Source: Candidatus Parcubacteria bacterium (GTDB lineage: Bacteria; Patescibacteriota; Patescibacteriia; Patescibacteriales; UBA12075). Taken from it: a stretch of 22,788 nt of DNA. This document shows positions 1 through 8,878 of the stretch, one piece after another. Location: assembly GCA_023142215.1 (NCBI GenBank), contig JAGLJW010000019.1, positions 1-22,788 on the forward strand, given 5' to 3'. The notes under the pieces are model-generated. The model saw only the letters and a program-made list of their open reading frames with translations, did not search any database and was not told the origin of the DNA. The first letter of the stretch is position 1; each line of letters starts with the position of its first letter. The position numbers were made by a program, and so were the translations under genes.

Positions 1-3000
1 CTTTAAACCATGCGTAAACTGTTTTAATTCCATCTCCTGTAGTGAGCACCCATTGTTTGACTGTGGTGTATGCTTCGGTGATGGCTGTTGTGAAATTGTT
101 TGTGTTTGAGATTTTCATTTGGGTGACAGTGGAAGGGTCAATGGCAGAGATGTTAAGAGTTGTGGTTGGAGAGTTGGTTGTTGCTTCATCATTGTTGATG
201 GAGATAGTGGCGGTTGGAGGAGTGGTGTCAGTGCTATCAGAAGCATAATAACCATTATTACATTCTCCATTTGAATAATAATTATCTTCACACCAACAAC
301 TATTTGTAATTTCTCCCTCGTTGCAAATGTTTGTTACTCCAAGAGTTAAAGGATGGGGGTAGATGTATGAAGTGTAACCGGGTTTTTGGATATTGTAGTA
401 GTCACGATTTTCTTCAATATATCCACTCATCGCTGTTGTACCAACAAAAATATCTCTCCCATCTTTATCTGTATTATTCCAAATATAGACTGGCTCGCTC
501 GCTTGATCATGTCCTCGTCCTACTTGGTCAGTACATGGGTACCCTTCTCCAGAGTACGTTCCAGAATCACCAACAGTTATAGTCACGACATTTCCATTTA
601 CAGTCAGATTTTCACCATCCAAAAAAGGACCATTAGTAATTGAATTAAAATACAATATGTTGCCTCCACTTCCACTAACTACTGCATAAGCACCTGATGT
701 CTCGCCTGTGAATGTACTTGAGAAACACCAATCTCCAGCAGATGGTGGACAGCTAGAGTATTTGCCTCCTACATCTGTTGTAACCAACTTAAATATATTT
801 GATGTACAGTATGGCAATCCGCCTGTGTTAGGTAGTGTAGCATAACAGGAAGTGGCACCAGTTGATTCCCATCCACTTGGTGAACGCCAATTGAAAAAAT
901 ATATTTCTACACCGCGAGTATAAGAATTACATCCAAATGAATTATTAAATATAACGCCAGTTCCTCCACCGATGTGAACTGCATCTGCACAATATCCAGT
1001 TCCGGTGTGAGTCTGGTTGTTATTATAAAATTCATACGCTCGCGTTGATCTTCCTTGATTTAAATCAGGAGCATAACAATATCCGTGAGCATCCATGATA
1101 TCTGCTAAATCATCATAAGTCCCAGTATCCTCGACTAGAATATCATTATAGCGATATACAACTTTCATACCACTATTCAATTGGAGTGTTCGCTGCATAA
1201 CTGTTAAAGCGCCGGCGTTACTAAACACATTATCTTCTACAAAAAGAAAATCATTAGTTCCTAATAATGTTGCTTCTGACCACTGAGTCGTACCTTGTCC
1301 TGAATTACCTTGAATTCCTCCCCCATAAAAAATATTGTTGTCAATAACTGAGCCAGAAGCGAGACCTGTGTGTATAGCAAAATGAAATAAATTAAATGTA
1401 CAATGATCTATGCGCCCGTCAAAACCGCCCACCAGAATTGCACTAAGACCAGGTATTGATGTTGAAAAAGTAAATCCAGAAATTCTATATTTATTTGTCC
1501 CGACATATATACCCTCATAAAAATTAGCTTCCGCGTCTGTTATAGTAATATTCGTTACTCCCTGTCCTGCACCAATTAGATTTATACTTTTATTAAGAAT
1601 GACCTGTCCGCCATTTGCGACAGTAGTATCCCAGTCACAATTTCCAGCTGGAACTAGAATCGTATCTTCTGCGTTTGCTAATCCTATAGCCATATTTATA
1701 TCCACCACAGAGCAACTCTTCGCATTAATGGTAGCAACAGCAGGAGTAGTTTCATTTAATATATTACTCAACCCACTTATATGAGGAATTTCATCACTTG
1801 TTTTAATGGCAAAATAATAAGGAGTCGCAGGTGTTAATCCTGTAAGAATAAAATTCTCGTTTGAACCAGCAATATTTGGACTTGGTTCTCCTATCGCTTC
1901 AATAGCATTATTAAAATCAGTGTCATCAGTAATGGCAGTAGTGGAATATCTAATATCATAAGTTGTCGCTGTGCCTATATTATTATCATCTCCCGGAGAT
2001 GTCCATGTTAGTTTAATACTATCTGAAGTGAGATAAGAAAAATTTAAGTTAGAAATTGTAGCAGGAGCAATGGTATCAATAGTACATGTTCCTGAACAAC
2101 AATTGCCTATATCGCAGAGTCCTGATAACGACGAACAGTCTGTATAAACAGAGCAAGTATTTGTTTTACATATCCCGCTCGCGTCAATACAAGCTATAGA
2201 CATGGATTCACTGCCAAATGTTAAAAATTGTGAGATGTCGCTTTGGTTGTTATATTCCGTAGCAATCCACTCTGCAGAACGAACAGCGTTAGAGACGCGG
2301 ACTTCGTCAATGGTGCCGTTAAAAGCAGCAGAACTTTGTGGGTTAGCTCCAATAGCTGGAAAGTATTCATAAATATTACTTGGTGTCCCGCTATTTTGGT
2401 CAACGCCACCTGATTGCAATCCGTTAACATAAAATGTTGCAAGACCATCGCTTTTTCTAACAACGCAAGCCTGCTGCCAAGCATTCAACGTAATTGAATT
2501 TTGCGCTGAATAGATCATAGTGCTTCCCCCATCACTTGAAATACGCAACCTTGGGTAAGTCCCATAAAAATAAAATTGAAAATCATAATCGTGAATGATT
2601 GAGTGAAGATAACTTCCTCCAGCAGGTTTAATCCAAGCACAAACAGTTAAGTTATCAACATTGACTACATGATTTACAAGAGTCACATAATCATCCGCTC
2701 CGTCAAAAACATCCGCTCCGTCAATCTGCCCAGTTCCATCAGTTGTAGAAATGGTGACACTATCAAAGTTTTTAGGAATTCCGTTACTGCCATTGCTTGT
2801 GGAATCTAAATGCCCAGCAACATCATTGGCAGGAAATTCGTTCATATGCTGCACCATCACAAAGCTACTATCCCAAACATTCTCACTTCCATAAGTACTA
2901 TTCGCCAAAGGTTCCTCAGCAGAAACATTACCATAATACATATATATCTCATCATTAGTGGAATCACTATTGTCTTTAGTAAGAGTAAGTTTCACCCAAG

Positions 3001-3370
3001 CATCTAATTCTCCATTATTGTACTTTTCTATCTCTCTGGGTATCTCTGTTATTCCATCTGCTAAAGTGAATCTAATGTCTGCTCCGTCTGCTTTGATATT
3101 ATCTAATCCTGTTGCAGAGATAAGGACTGGGAAGTTGGCGTAAGTAATAGAAGGATTATCCACATCTGCTACTTGTTCATGGTTGATTGTAATCTTTTTT
3201 CTATAATTCCATGTTCCTTTGGTATTATACCAGCTTTCTCCTGCGGCATTTACTTCTGGAGTTTTTAGATTGTTGATATTATTGCTTATGATAAATAGAA
3301 AAGATGAGATTAAAAAAAATAATAGAAATAATAATAAAAATGGATTAGTGAATTTTTTAAGAATTAACAT
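1..3370 (-). CDS. Giant secreted/surface protein: DUF2341, LamG-like, FN3, beta-helix, Ig-like (3' end beyond window)
   Basis: I read this frame by hand: it stays open from an ATG at 3370 to the left edge, giving 1123 codons without a stop. Residues 1-43 form a signal peptide (Lys-rich start, long Leu/Phe core, VNA before the likely cleavage). About 55-150 matches DUF2341 (WNYRKKITI, then IRFTLADG, ending in YMYYGN). About 165-390 looks like a LamG/concanavalin-type domain (TVCAWIKP, FNGTIDEVRVSN). About 392-430 is a Cys-rich linker. About 432-530 is a fibronectin type III module. About 550-960 looks like a right-handed beta-helix (ILVPAGNCDW, then asparagine-rich turns). From 1046 a Thr/Pro-rich Ig-like repeat starts (DTTPPTATISIN). 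No SD precedes the ATG. Inferred role: cell-surface binding or adhesion. The C-terminal anchor is outside the window. The reading frame is certain; the domain names rest on motif recognition. Confidence 0.85.
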   Translation of the reverse strand, partial: MLILKKFTNPFLLLFLLFFLISSFLFIISNNINNLKTPEVNAAGESWYNTKGTWNYRKKITINHEQVADVDNPSITYANFPVLISATGLDNIKADGADIRFTLADGITEIPREIEKYNNGELDAWVKLTLTKDNSDSTNDEIYMYYGNVSAEEPLANSTYGSENVWDSSFVMVQHMNEFPANDVAGHLDSTSNGSNGIPKNFDSVTISTTDGTGQIDGADVFDGADDYVTLVNHVVNVDNLTVCAWIKPAGGSYLHSIIHDYDFQFYFYGTYPRLRISSDGGSTMIYSAQNSITLNAWQQACVVRKSDGLATFYVNGLQSGGVDQNSGTPSNIYEYFPAIGANPQSSAAFNGTIDEVRVSNAVRSAEWIATEYNNQSDISQFLTFGSESMSIACIDASGICKTNTCSVYTDCSSLSGLCDIGNCCSGTCTIDTIAPATISNLNFSYLTSDSIKLTWTSPGDDNNIGTATTYDIRYSTTAITDDTDFNNAIEAIGEPSPNIAGSNENFILTGLTPATPYYFAIKTSDEIPHISGLSNILNETTPAVATINAKSCSVVDINMAIGLANAEDTILVPAGNCDWDTTVANGGQVILNKSINLIGAGQGVTNITITDAEANFYEGIYVGTNKYRISGFTFSTSIPGLSAILVGGFDGRIDHCTFNLFHFAIHTGLASGSVIDNNIFYGGGIQGNSGQGTTQWSEATLLGTNDFLFVEDNVFSNAGALTVMQRTLQLNSGMKVVYRYNDILVEDTGTYDDLADIMDAHGYCYAPDLNQGRSTRAYEFYNNNQTHTGTGYCADAVHIGGGTGVIFNNSFGCNSYTRGVEIYFFNWRSPSGWESTGATSCYATLPNTGGLPYCTSNIFKLVTTDVGGKYSSCPPSAGDWCFSSTFTGETSGAYAVVSGSGGNILYFNSITNGPFLDGENLTVNGNVVTITVGDSGTYSGEGYPCTDQVGRGHDQASEPVYIWNNTDKDGRDIFVGTTAMSGYIEENRDYYNIQKPGYTSYIYPHPLTLGVTNICNEGEITNSCWCEDNYYSNGECNNGYYASDSTDTTPPTATISINNDEATTNSPTTTLNISAIDPSTVTQMKISNTNNFTTAITEAYTTVKQWVLTTGDGIKTVYAWFK

Positions 3371-3562
3371 ATTTTTTTTAAAACTATTTAAATATTTTAA
3401 AATTAATAATAGATTATTATAATTCCTCTATACAATTATTAATACTATTATAGCGTTTTTTGTTTGTTTTTAAAAGATATTAAAAAAATATACGTAAATA
3501 TATTAGTTTTTAAAAAAATGAAGTATATTATAAAGCATTGTTAAAAAAATAATAAATATTAA
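3371..3562 (-). promoter_or_regulatory. AT-rich gap between queA and the surface-protein gene; candidate -10 boxes only
   Basis: This gap should carry the promoter of the surface-protein gene. Two TATAAT matches are seen on the minus strand, at 3447-3452 and 3527-3532. The second is preceded by TG at the extended -10 position. Neither has a convincing -35 box, and in DNA this AT-rich such hits are weak. No terminator hairpin for queA is visible. Confidence 0.25.
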
Positions 3563-4624
3563 TTATTTTATCAGCATAGCATCACCATAGCTGTAAAAAC
3601 GATATTTCTCTAAAATTGCATGTTTATATGCTTTGTTGATATTTTCTTTTCCAACCATGGCTGAAACTAGCATTAAAAGTGTTGACTTTGGTAAATGAAA
3701 ATTTGTAATCATTACATCTACTATTTTAAACTCATAACCTGGATAAATAAAAATATCAACCCATGTTTTATAGATTTCAGATTTCAGATTTGAGATTCTA
3801 GAAATATCACTATAAATAGCTTCTAAAGTTCTGGTGCTAGTTGTACCTACCGTAATAATTTTTTTACCATTACTTTTCGCTTTATTTATTTTTTCAATCA
3901 CTCCTTTTTTTACTTCAACATATTCTGAATGCATTTTATGCTCTTTGATATTATCAACTTTTACTGGTGCAAAAGTTCCCAGCCCAACATGAAGAGTTAT
4001 GTATTCAATGTTTACTCCTTTTGCTTTAATTTTCCGAAGAAGCTCTGGCGTAAAATGGAGTCCTGCAGTCGGTGCTGCGACAGATCCTTTTTTGTCGCTA
4101 TCAGCATAAACCGTTTGATAACAACACTTGTCATTTTGGGTAATAACCGAAGAATCTCGTTGTTTTGTAATATAGGGAGGAAGAGGAACTTCACCAATTT
4201 CTTCAATTAATACATCAAATTCTTTTCCTTTTAAATTAAACTCAATATCCCAAGTTTTATCTTTATTGTTTTTTAAAACTTTCCCTATTAAATTTTTATC
4301 AAATAATACAATTAAATCTTTCTTAATTTTTCTACCACCAATCATGCACTGCCAAATATTATTTTTATTTTTTTTATGCAAAAAAACTTCCACCTTCCCA
4401 CCTGTTTCCTTTTTTCCAATCAATCTAGCTGAAATAACCTTTGAATTATTTAAAACTAAAACATCTCCTTTCTCTAAATAATCAATAATATCAAAAAACT
4501 TTTTGTCTTTAATCTCGCCATTCTCTTTATCCAAAACCAAAAGCCGCGAACAATCTCGCGGACTTACAGGATTAATTGCAATTAATTCCTTAGGTAAATT
4601 ATAATCAAAATCTGATAATTTCAT
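3563..4624 (-). CDS. queA: tRNA preQ1(34) S-adenosylmethionine ribosyltransferase-isomerase QueA
   Basis: QueA moves the ribosyl part of S-adenosylmethionine onto preQ1 in tRNA, forming epoxyqueuosine, in the cytoplasm. The protein has the family opening MKLSDFDYNLP and PRDCSRLLVLD. It also has the core motifs APTAGLHFTPELL, HVGLGTFAPV and HKMHSE, and a late TNFHLPKSTLLMLVSA. At 353 aa it is near the usual family length. A longer start at 4642 is possible. I prefer 4624 because the family begins at MKLSDF and because it leaves a 4-nt gap, rather than an overlap, after the upstream PH-protein gene. It is last in the run ruvB, small membrane protein, PH protein, queA. No other queuosine gene is in the window, so preQ1 may be made elsewhere or salvaged. 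Confidence 0.95.
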   Translation of the reverse strand: MKLSDFDYNLPKELIAINPVSPRDCSRLLVLDKENGEIKDKKFFDIIDYLEKGDVLVLNNSKVISARLIGKKETGGKVEVFLHKKNKNNIWQCMIGGRKIKKDLIVLFDKNLIGKVLKNNKDKTWDIEFNLKGKEFDVLIEEIGEVPLPPYITKQRDSSVITQNDKCCYQTVYADSDKKGSVAAPTAGLHFTPELLRKIKAKGVNIEYITLHVGLGTFAPVKVDNIKEHKMHSEYVEVKKGVIEKINKAKSNGKKIITVGTTSTRTLEAIYSDISRISNLKSEIYKTWVDIFIYPGYEFKIVDVMITNFHLPKSTLLMLVSAMVGKENINKAYKHAILEKYRFYSYGDAMLIK

Positions 4625-4628
4625 AAAT

Positions 4629-5204
4629 TTATAAATTCCCAAACTGTGCTTTATTTTTCATTTCATTTCTTTTTTCTCTTCTTTTTTCTTTTGTTGCAAG
4701 TTTAATAATCAAATCTCTAACCGCATCAGGATGTGGAATATCTTCAAAAACAAATCTTTGTTTAGCCCCAGCGGTTTGTACATATAAATATCCAAATCTC
4801 AAAATCGTTGCAATTATTCCATGCGTTTCACTTGTAACATCTTGAACATTAACAATTTTCTGTTCAGAAATTACACGAGAAAAAAAACCTAATTGCTCAA
4901 TATCAATAATTCTTTTATTAGTAACAATCCAAACATCCAAATAATAATCAATAAAAGAAAAAAAGAAAAAAACCCAAATAAATAAATAATACGAACTCAA
5001 TCCTAAAACAATTAAAGGATATACAACTTCACCTTTAAAAAAATCTGGACTTGAAAAAAGCAACAAAAAAAACAATGCAAATGGAATTAACGCAAGTATT
5101 AATACTAAAACTGTTTTTTTGAAAATTATAAACAAATCTTTTCTAACTATTTTAACTACTTTCTCGTCAGGTAATTGATTTGGTAAACGATAAATTGATA
5201 ACAT
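4629..5204 (-). CDS. Bacterial PH-domain (bPH2-type) membrane protein
   Basis: 191 aa. Two hydrophobic helices lie at about residues 28-51 and 60-88. They are followed by a pleckstrin-like beta domain with the usual bPH2/YdbS-like pattern: DVWIVTNKRIIDIEQLGFFSR, QKIVNVQDVTSE, then RFGYLYVQTAGA and FEDIPHPDAVRDLI. The tail is Lys/Arg-rich and probably cytoplasmic. The biochemical role of these domains is unknown; they are thought to act at the membrane face. It sits 4 nt upstream of queA and is probably cotranscribed with it. A repeat-bearing gap separates it from the next gene upstream. Confidence 0.8.
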   Translation of the reverse strand: MLSIYRLPNQLPDEKVVKIVRKDLFIIFKKTVLVLILALIPFALFFLLLFSSPDFFKGEVVYPLIVLGLSSYYLFIWVFFFFSFIDYYLDVWIVTNKRIIDIEQLGFFSRVISEQKIVNVQDVTSETHGIIATILRFGYLYVQTAGAKQRFVFEDIPHPDAVRDLIIKLATKEKRREKRNEMKNKAQFGNL

Positions 5205-5251
5205 TTATATTACTAAAAAATTAAATTTAATCTTTTACTACTGCAAAAAGC

Positions 5252-5321
5252 AAAGTAACACGGTAATCGCATAATTAATTTCGTATTTCATGGGATTGCC
5301 ACGTTACACTCGCAATGACAG
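5252..5321. repeat. MITE-like imperfect inverted repeat (GTCATTGCGAG family)
   Basis: The right arm reads CTGTCATTGCGAGTG on the minus strand, followed by ACGTGGCAATC. The left arm is an imperfect complement of it, so the unit folds into a hairpin. The same core words recur at 16966-17117 and, diverged, at 19091-19192. It lies between two same-strand genes and contains no ORF. Confidence 0.75.
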
Positions 5322-5325
5322 CGGA

Positions 5326-5586
5326 TTACAATTCAATATTTATTTCATTATTAAATACTCCTTTTAAAATTTCAACTTCTTGATTCCAATCAACTTCATT
5401 AATGTAATAAAAAGAAGTTGATAATATTAAAATTGATATTAGGATAAAAATTACAGTTGTTAAAATTGTAGTTACATTTTTAAAACCAAACTTCAACATA
5501 TGAAAAACTGAAGTTAAAAAAAATGAAAACCAAATAATAAGAAAACCGTAATAAATATATAAAAATAATTTTAATTCAATAATCAT
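5326..5586 (-). CDS. Small two-helix membrane protein, unknown function
   Basis: 86 aa. Hydrophobic segments lie at about 5-27 and 38-62, followed by a short acidic tail (VDWNQEVEILKG). The gene starts 5 nt after ruvB ends on the same strand, so it is probably translated from the ruvB transcript. I do not recognise a family. Tight linkage to ruvB and a clean open frame support it being real. Nothing in the sequence shows what it does. Confidence 0.6.
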   Translation of the reverse strand: MIIELKLFLYIYYGFLIIWFSFFLTSVFHMLKFGFKNVTTILTTVIFILISILILSTSFYYINEVDWNQEVEILKGVFNNEINIEL

Positions 5587-5591
5587 AAATT

Positions 5592-6590
5592 TTATCTATT
5601 TCTCTTTAAATGTTTATATGCAATATCCGTCACAACTCTTCCTCTTGGTGATCTGTCAAGAAATCCAAGTTGCATTAAAAACGGCTCATATACATCTTCA
5701 ATAGTTGACATATCCTCGCCTGTCGTCGCCGCTATTGTATTTAAGCCGACTGGACCTCCCTTGAATTTATCAATTATTGTTTCCATTATTTTTCTATCAA
5801 TCCAGTCTAAACCAAGTTCATCCACATTTAAAACTTGAAATGATTTATCACATAGATTATTAATAATTTCACCATCACCTTTAACCTCACAATAATCACG
5901 AACTCGTTTTAAAAGCCGATTAGCAACACGTGGTGTTCTTCTTGATCTTTTAGCAATTTTAACAAGCGAATTTTGATCAATTTTAGTATTTAAAATATTG
6001 GCACTACGTGAAAGAATTTTTTCTACTTCATTTTCTTCATAAAAATTCAAATGGTAAATCATGCCAAATCTGTCTCGCAATGGAGCCGAAAGCATGCTTA
6101 CTTTTGTTGTTGCTCCAATGATTGTAATTGGCGGTAAATCAATTCGCAAAGTTCTGGCCGATGGACCTTTACCAATAATAATATCTAAAGCACTATCTTC
6201 CATCGCTGGATATAAAATTTCTTCAATTGTTTTGTTAAGTCTATGAATTTCATCAATAAACAAAACATCCCCTTCGTTTAAATTAGTCAAAATTGCTGCT
6301 AAATCACCCGCTTTTTCAATAGCAGGACCCGAAGTAATTTTAACTTGTGAATCCATTTCATTAGCAATAATATGAGCTAGTGTTGTTTTGCCCAAACCAG
6401 GAGCACCATAAAGCAAAATATGCTCAATTACTTCATTTCTCTTTTTTGCTGCTTCAATTGAAATATGTAAATTTTCCTTAATATTTTCTTGACCAACATA
6501 TTCACTTAAATTTTTTGGACGCAACGAAAAATCTAATGTTTTATCACTATTTGATTCTTTAGTATCAATTATTCTTTCTTCTTTTTCCAT
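5592..6590 (-). CDS. ruvB: Holliday junction branch-migration ATPase RuvB
   Basis: RuvB is the hexameric AAA+ motor that, with RuvA, drives branch migration of Holliday junctions in recombination repair. It has the typical opening SLRPKNLSEYVGQ at 22-34 and Walker A GAPGLGKT at 62-69. Walker B is LFIDEIHRL at about 110-118. The sensor GATTKVSMLSAPLRDRFG carries the arginine finger. The C-terminal winged helix includes GGPVGLNTIAATTGED and LDRSPRGRV. 332 aa is normal length. A -10-like box sits 6 nt before the ATG, so the mRNA may be leaderless. ruvA and ruvC are not in the window. Confidence 0.97.
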   Translation of the reverse strand: MEKEERIIDTKESNSDKTLDFSLRPKNLSEYVGQENIKENLHISIEAAKKRNEVIEHILLYGAPGLGKTTLAHIIANEMDSQVKITSGPAIEKAGDLAAILTNLNEGDVLFIDEIHRLNKTIEEILYPAMEDSALDIIIGKGPSARTLRIDLPPITIIGATTKVSMLSAPLRDRFGMIYHLNFYEENEVEKILSRSANILNTKIDQNSLVKIAKRSRRTPRVANRLLKRVRDYCEVKGDGEIINNLCDKSFQVLNVDELGLDWIDRKIMETIIDKFKGGPVGLNTIAATTGEDMSTIEDVYEPFLMQLGFLDRSPRGRVVTDIAYKHLKRNR

Positions 6591-6596
6591 ATAATT

Positions 6597-6625
6597 ATTT
6601 TAGCTTTTTTAACTGAATTTGACAA
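6597..6625 (-). promoter_or_regulatory. Candidate ruvB promoter, leaderless
   Basis: On the minus strand TTGTCA (6620-6625) and TAAAAT (6597-6602) are separated by 17 bp. The -10 box ends 6 nt before the ruvB ATG, which places transcription initiation at or next to the start codon. The -35 overlaps that of the opposing promoter. Confidence 0.5.
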
Positions 6626-6648
6626 TATGCTCGTAATTCTAGTAATAT
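6619..6648 (+). promoter_or_regulatory. Candidate promoter of the class-IV aminotransferase gene
   Basis: A perfect TTGACA (6619-6624) and TAATAT (6643-6648) are separated by 18 bp, about 40 nt before the ATG at 6688. An inverted repeat, CGTAAT and ATTACG (6632-6652, 9-bp spacer), covers the spacer and -10 and could be an operator. No SD follows. Confidence 0.5.
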
Positions 6649-6687
6649 TACGATATAGAATAGTTAATAAATATAAAAGTAAAAAAT

Positions 6688-7518
6688 ATGATGAATTTTT
6701 GTTATTTTAATAATCAAATTACAACTTTAGACAAAATTAAAATCAGCCCTTACGATATTGGAATACTCCGTGGTTATGGAGTTTTTGATGTAATGTGCAC
6801 TCAAAATCAAAAAGCTTTTTTAATGGATGAACACTGGAAACGATTTCAAGATTCTGCTGATACTCTTGATTTACAAATTCCTATTTCTTTTGAGGAATAT
6901 AAAAAAGTTATCAAAGAGCTGATAGTAAAAAATGGATTTCAAAAATCAACCATTAGGACTATTTTAACAGGTGGCAAAAGTAGTAATGCTTTCACGCCTG
7001 AAGGTAATGAAACTTTTTATATTTTGATAGAAAAAGCTATAGATTTACCACAAGAAATTTACAAGCAAGGAGCTTCAGTCATAACCTTAAATTACAAAAG
7101 AACACTACCACACGCCAAAATTACCAATTACATAATGGCGATTAAACATCAAAAAGAAAAAGAAAAGAATAATGCTTTAGAAATAATTTATACTAAGAAT
7201 AACCAAGCCCTAGAAGCGACAACTAGTAATTTTTTTAATGTTAAAAATGAAAATGTTATTACTACTAACAAAGAAATTCTTCATGGTGTTACTAAAAATT
7301 TAGTTATTAAACTTGCAAAAAAAAATAAAATTAGTGTTGAAGAAAAAGATATTACGATTGATGAGCTATTTAATGCTGATGAAGTATTTTTAACTGCGAG
7401 CAATAAAAATATAGTTCCGATTGTAGAAATTGATAATAAAAAAATTCAAGATGGAAAAGTAGGAAAAACCACAAAAAAATTAATGAAATTATTTTCTAAC
7501 TTTGCGGAAAAATATTAG
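6688..7518 (+). CDS. Class-IV PLP-dependent aminotransferase (BCAT / D-amino-acid transaminase / aminodeoxychorismate lyase family)
   Basis: 276 aa, near the fold-type IV norm. Family marks are ISPYDIGILRGYGVFD at 19-34, in place of the usual DRGFLYGDGVFE, and RTLPHAKITNY with the likely PLP lysine at K144. ALEIIYTKNNQALEATTSNFF at 163-183 carries the conserved glutamate (E177) and the SNxF motif. The late EVFLTASNKNIVPIVEI matches the phosphate-loop region. The family includes branched-chain aminotransferase, D-alanine aminotransferase and PabC lyase. Sequence alone does not separate these, and no branched-chain or folate genes adjoin to decide. A second ATG at codon 2 could also serve as start. 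It is divergent from ruvB and convergent with the Gld-type operon. Confidence 0.85.
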   Translation: MMNFCYFNNQITTLDKIKISPYDIGILRGYGVFDVMCTQNQKAFLMDEHWKRFQDSADTLDLQIPISFEEYKKVIKELIVKNGFQKSTIRTILTGGKSSNAFTPEGNETFYILIEKAIDLPQEIYKQGASVITLNYKRTLPHAKITNYIMAIKHQKEKEKNNALEIIYTKNNQALEATTSNFFNVKNENVITTNKEILHGVTKNLVIKLAKKNKISVEEKDITIDELFNADEVFLTASNKNIVPIVEIDNKKIQDGKVGKTTKKLMKLFSNFAEKY

Positions 7519-7559
7519 ATATAACTTGTTGTATGAAATATTTTAAAAAAAATAAACAA

Positions 7560-7588
7560 AAACACAGTTATTAAAAATAACTGTGTTT
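7560..7588 (-). terminator. Hairpin terminator between convergent genes
   Basis: Two 13-bp arms (7560-7572 and 7576-7588, starting AAACACAG) flank a 3-nt loop. On the minus strand a T-rich tract follows, fitting termination of the Gld-type operon. The plus-strand exit is A-rich and less suited, though the hairpin may serve both directions. Confidence 0.75.
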
Positions 7589-7604
7589 AAAAAATTCTAT
7601 TCAG

Positions 7605-8531
7605 TTACTTTAAATCACCAACAGTAACAATTAATTCATCCTTTTCTTCTTTTGAAATTAAATAAATATTATCACTATTTCCTTTTTTAGCATAATACAA
7701 TTCTCTTTCATCCTCTTCGCCTTCTGAAACAAACTTACTTCCAACCATAAGCGTATTATCAAATCCATTCTCTCCTGTTACTTGAACAATTAACTCATTT
7801 TTCTCAAACCCTGTTTTCTCAAATGATTGAACAGGAATATCTATTGCTCGTAAATTTGTCATCATGTTTAATATTGTTTCAATTTTTTCTTTATCAACCT
7901 CAAAATCATTCGGTTCAGTTCCTTTCCATTCCTCACCATCTTTTTCAATAACCAACTGTTTGTCAGGATATTGTAATCTTAATTTTATTATATCTGCTTT
8001 ATTTGATGAAAAAATTGTTTTATCATACCAATCCAATTTTGAAAAAGTACTGTTTAATCCAGCTACCTTTATGGAATATGTATTATCTGAATCTGCTTTT
8101 GAAACATAAGAACTAATAAAATCATTAGCCATTTTTCCCATAATAAACTCATCTAAAATATTATCATTTTGAGATAATTTTATTTTTATACCAGTCTCTC
8201 CGGTATTAAACTCATCTTTTTTGTCTTTATTTTTTCCAATAATCTCAAAATTAACTTCTGATGCTTCTTTGATTTGTCCAGTTAAATCTTCAGTGATCCA
8301 AAAATCTTTTGTTCCTTCAACTCTCCATTTGCCATCAACTTTTTCAAGTTTAGTTACTTTTCCTTGATTTGTTATTTCAATTTTATTTATATCATCAACC
8401 TGTAAACCTAATAAAAAATTATTATTTTTTTCTTGCCTAGATTTTGAATTTTGAAGTGGCCCCTGATATATATAAGCAAAAATAACTAAAACAGCTAAAA
8501 CACTTGCTAAAATTAAATTTTTTTTATTCAT
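7605..8531 (-). CDS. DUF4340-type membrane-anchored protein of Gld-type ABC operon
   Basis: 308 aa. An N-terminal membrane anchor (about 5-23) is followed by a long extracytoplasmic region rich in short beta-strand patterns. Typical DUF4340 phrasing is repeated twice: INKIEITNQGKVTKLEKVDGKW, and later IIKLRLQYPDKQLVIEKDGEEWKG. DUF4340 proteins are commonly encoded beside GldA/F/G-type transporters, as here, where it is the last gene of the operon. Inferred role: extracytoplasmic accessory of the ABC system. Its substrate is unknown. A partial inverted repeat (8543-8567) lies in its short leader. Confidence 0.8.
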   Translation of the reverse strand: MNKKNLILASVLAVLVIFAYIYQGPLQNSKSRQEKNNNFLLGLQVDDINKIEITNQGKVTKLEKVDGKWRVEGTKDFWITEDLTGQIKEASEVNFEIIGKNKDKKDEFNTGETGIKIKLSQNDNILDEFIMGKMANDFISSYVSKADSDNTYSIKVAGLNSTFSKLDWYDKTIFSSNKADIIKLRLQYPDKQLVIEKDGEEWKGTEPNDFEVDKEKIETILNMMTNLRAIDIPVQSFEKTGFEKNELIVQVTGENGFDNTLMVGSKFVSEGEEDERELYYAKKGNSDNIYLISKEEKDELIVTVGDLK

Positions 8532-8589
8532 ACTTCACTCGTAACTCATGACTCATAACATGAAGTTAATTAAACCCTGAGTTAATTTA

Positions 8590-8856
8590 TTATTTATCTA
8601 AAAATTCTCGTACTTTACTTTCTAGCCCATCTTTATTCTGAACACCCTGCAATCTTGAAACTTCGTTATCATCACCATCTAAAAAAATAAAACTTGGAAT
8701 ATCTTCTATCTTATATTTTTTCAATAACTCCTCATTGTCATCAGCTTCGTAATATTCTGTGATTAACTCAGGAAATGTTTTTTCAATTTCATCCCACATG
8801 GGACGCATTACTAAACATTCATTACACCAAGCTGCACCAAATTTAAGTATTTTCAT
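8590..8856 (-). CDS. Thioredoxin-like protein with WCNEC active site
   Basis: 88 aa from the preferred start at 8856, MKILKFGAAWCNEC, where thioredoxins normally begin. A longer start at 8892 would add a 12-residue extension that overlaps the upstream gene. The redox motif is CxxC at residues 11-14, but CNEC replaces the usual CGPC. The cis-proline region IEDIPSFIFLDGDD and the ending LQGVQNKDGLESKVREFL fit a minimal thioredoxin fold. No signal peptide is seen, so it is probably cytoplasmic. Its place between the GldG-like and DUF4340 genes suggests that it maintains thiols of that system, but this is inference. Confidence 0.85.
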   Translation of the reverse strand: MKILKFGAAWCNECLVMRPMWDEIEKTFPELITEYYEADDNEELLKKYKIEDIPSFIFLDGDDNEVSRLQGVQNKDGLESKVREFLDK

Positions 8857-8878
8857 AATATTATTTTTTAATAATAAA

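Noticed and set aside
2221..2484. 87-codon minus-strand ORF
   Set aside because: It is out of frame inside the continuous surface-protein frame.
4625..4642. Longer queA start (MGIYKF)
   Set aside because: It adds six residues not typical of the family and overlaps the upstream gene.
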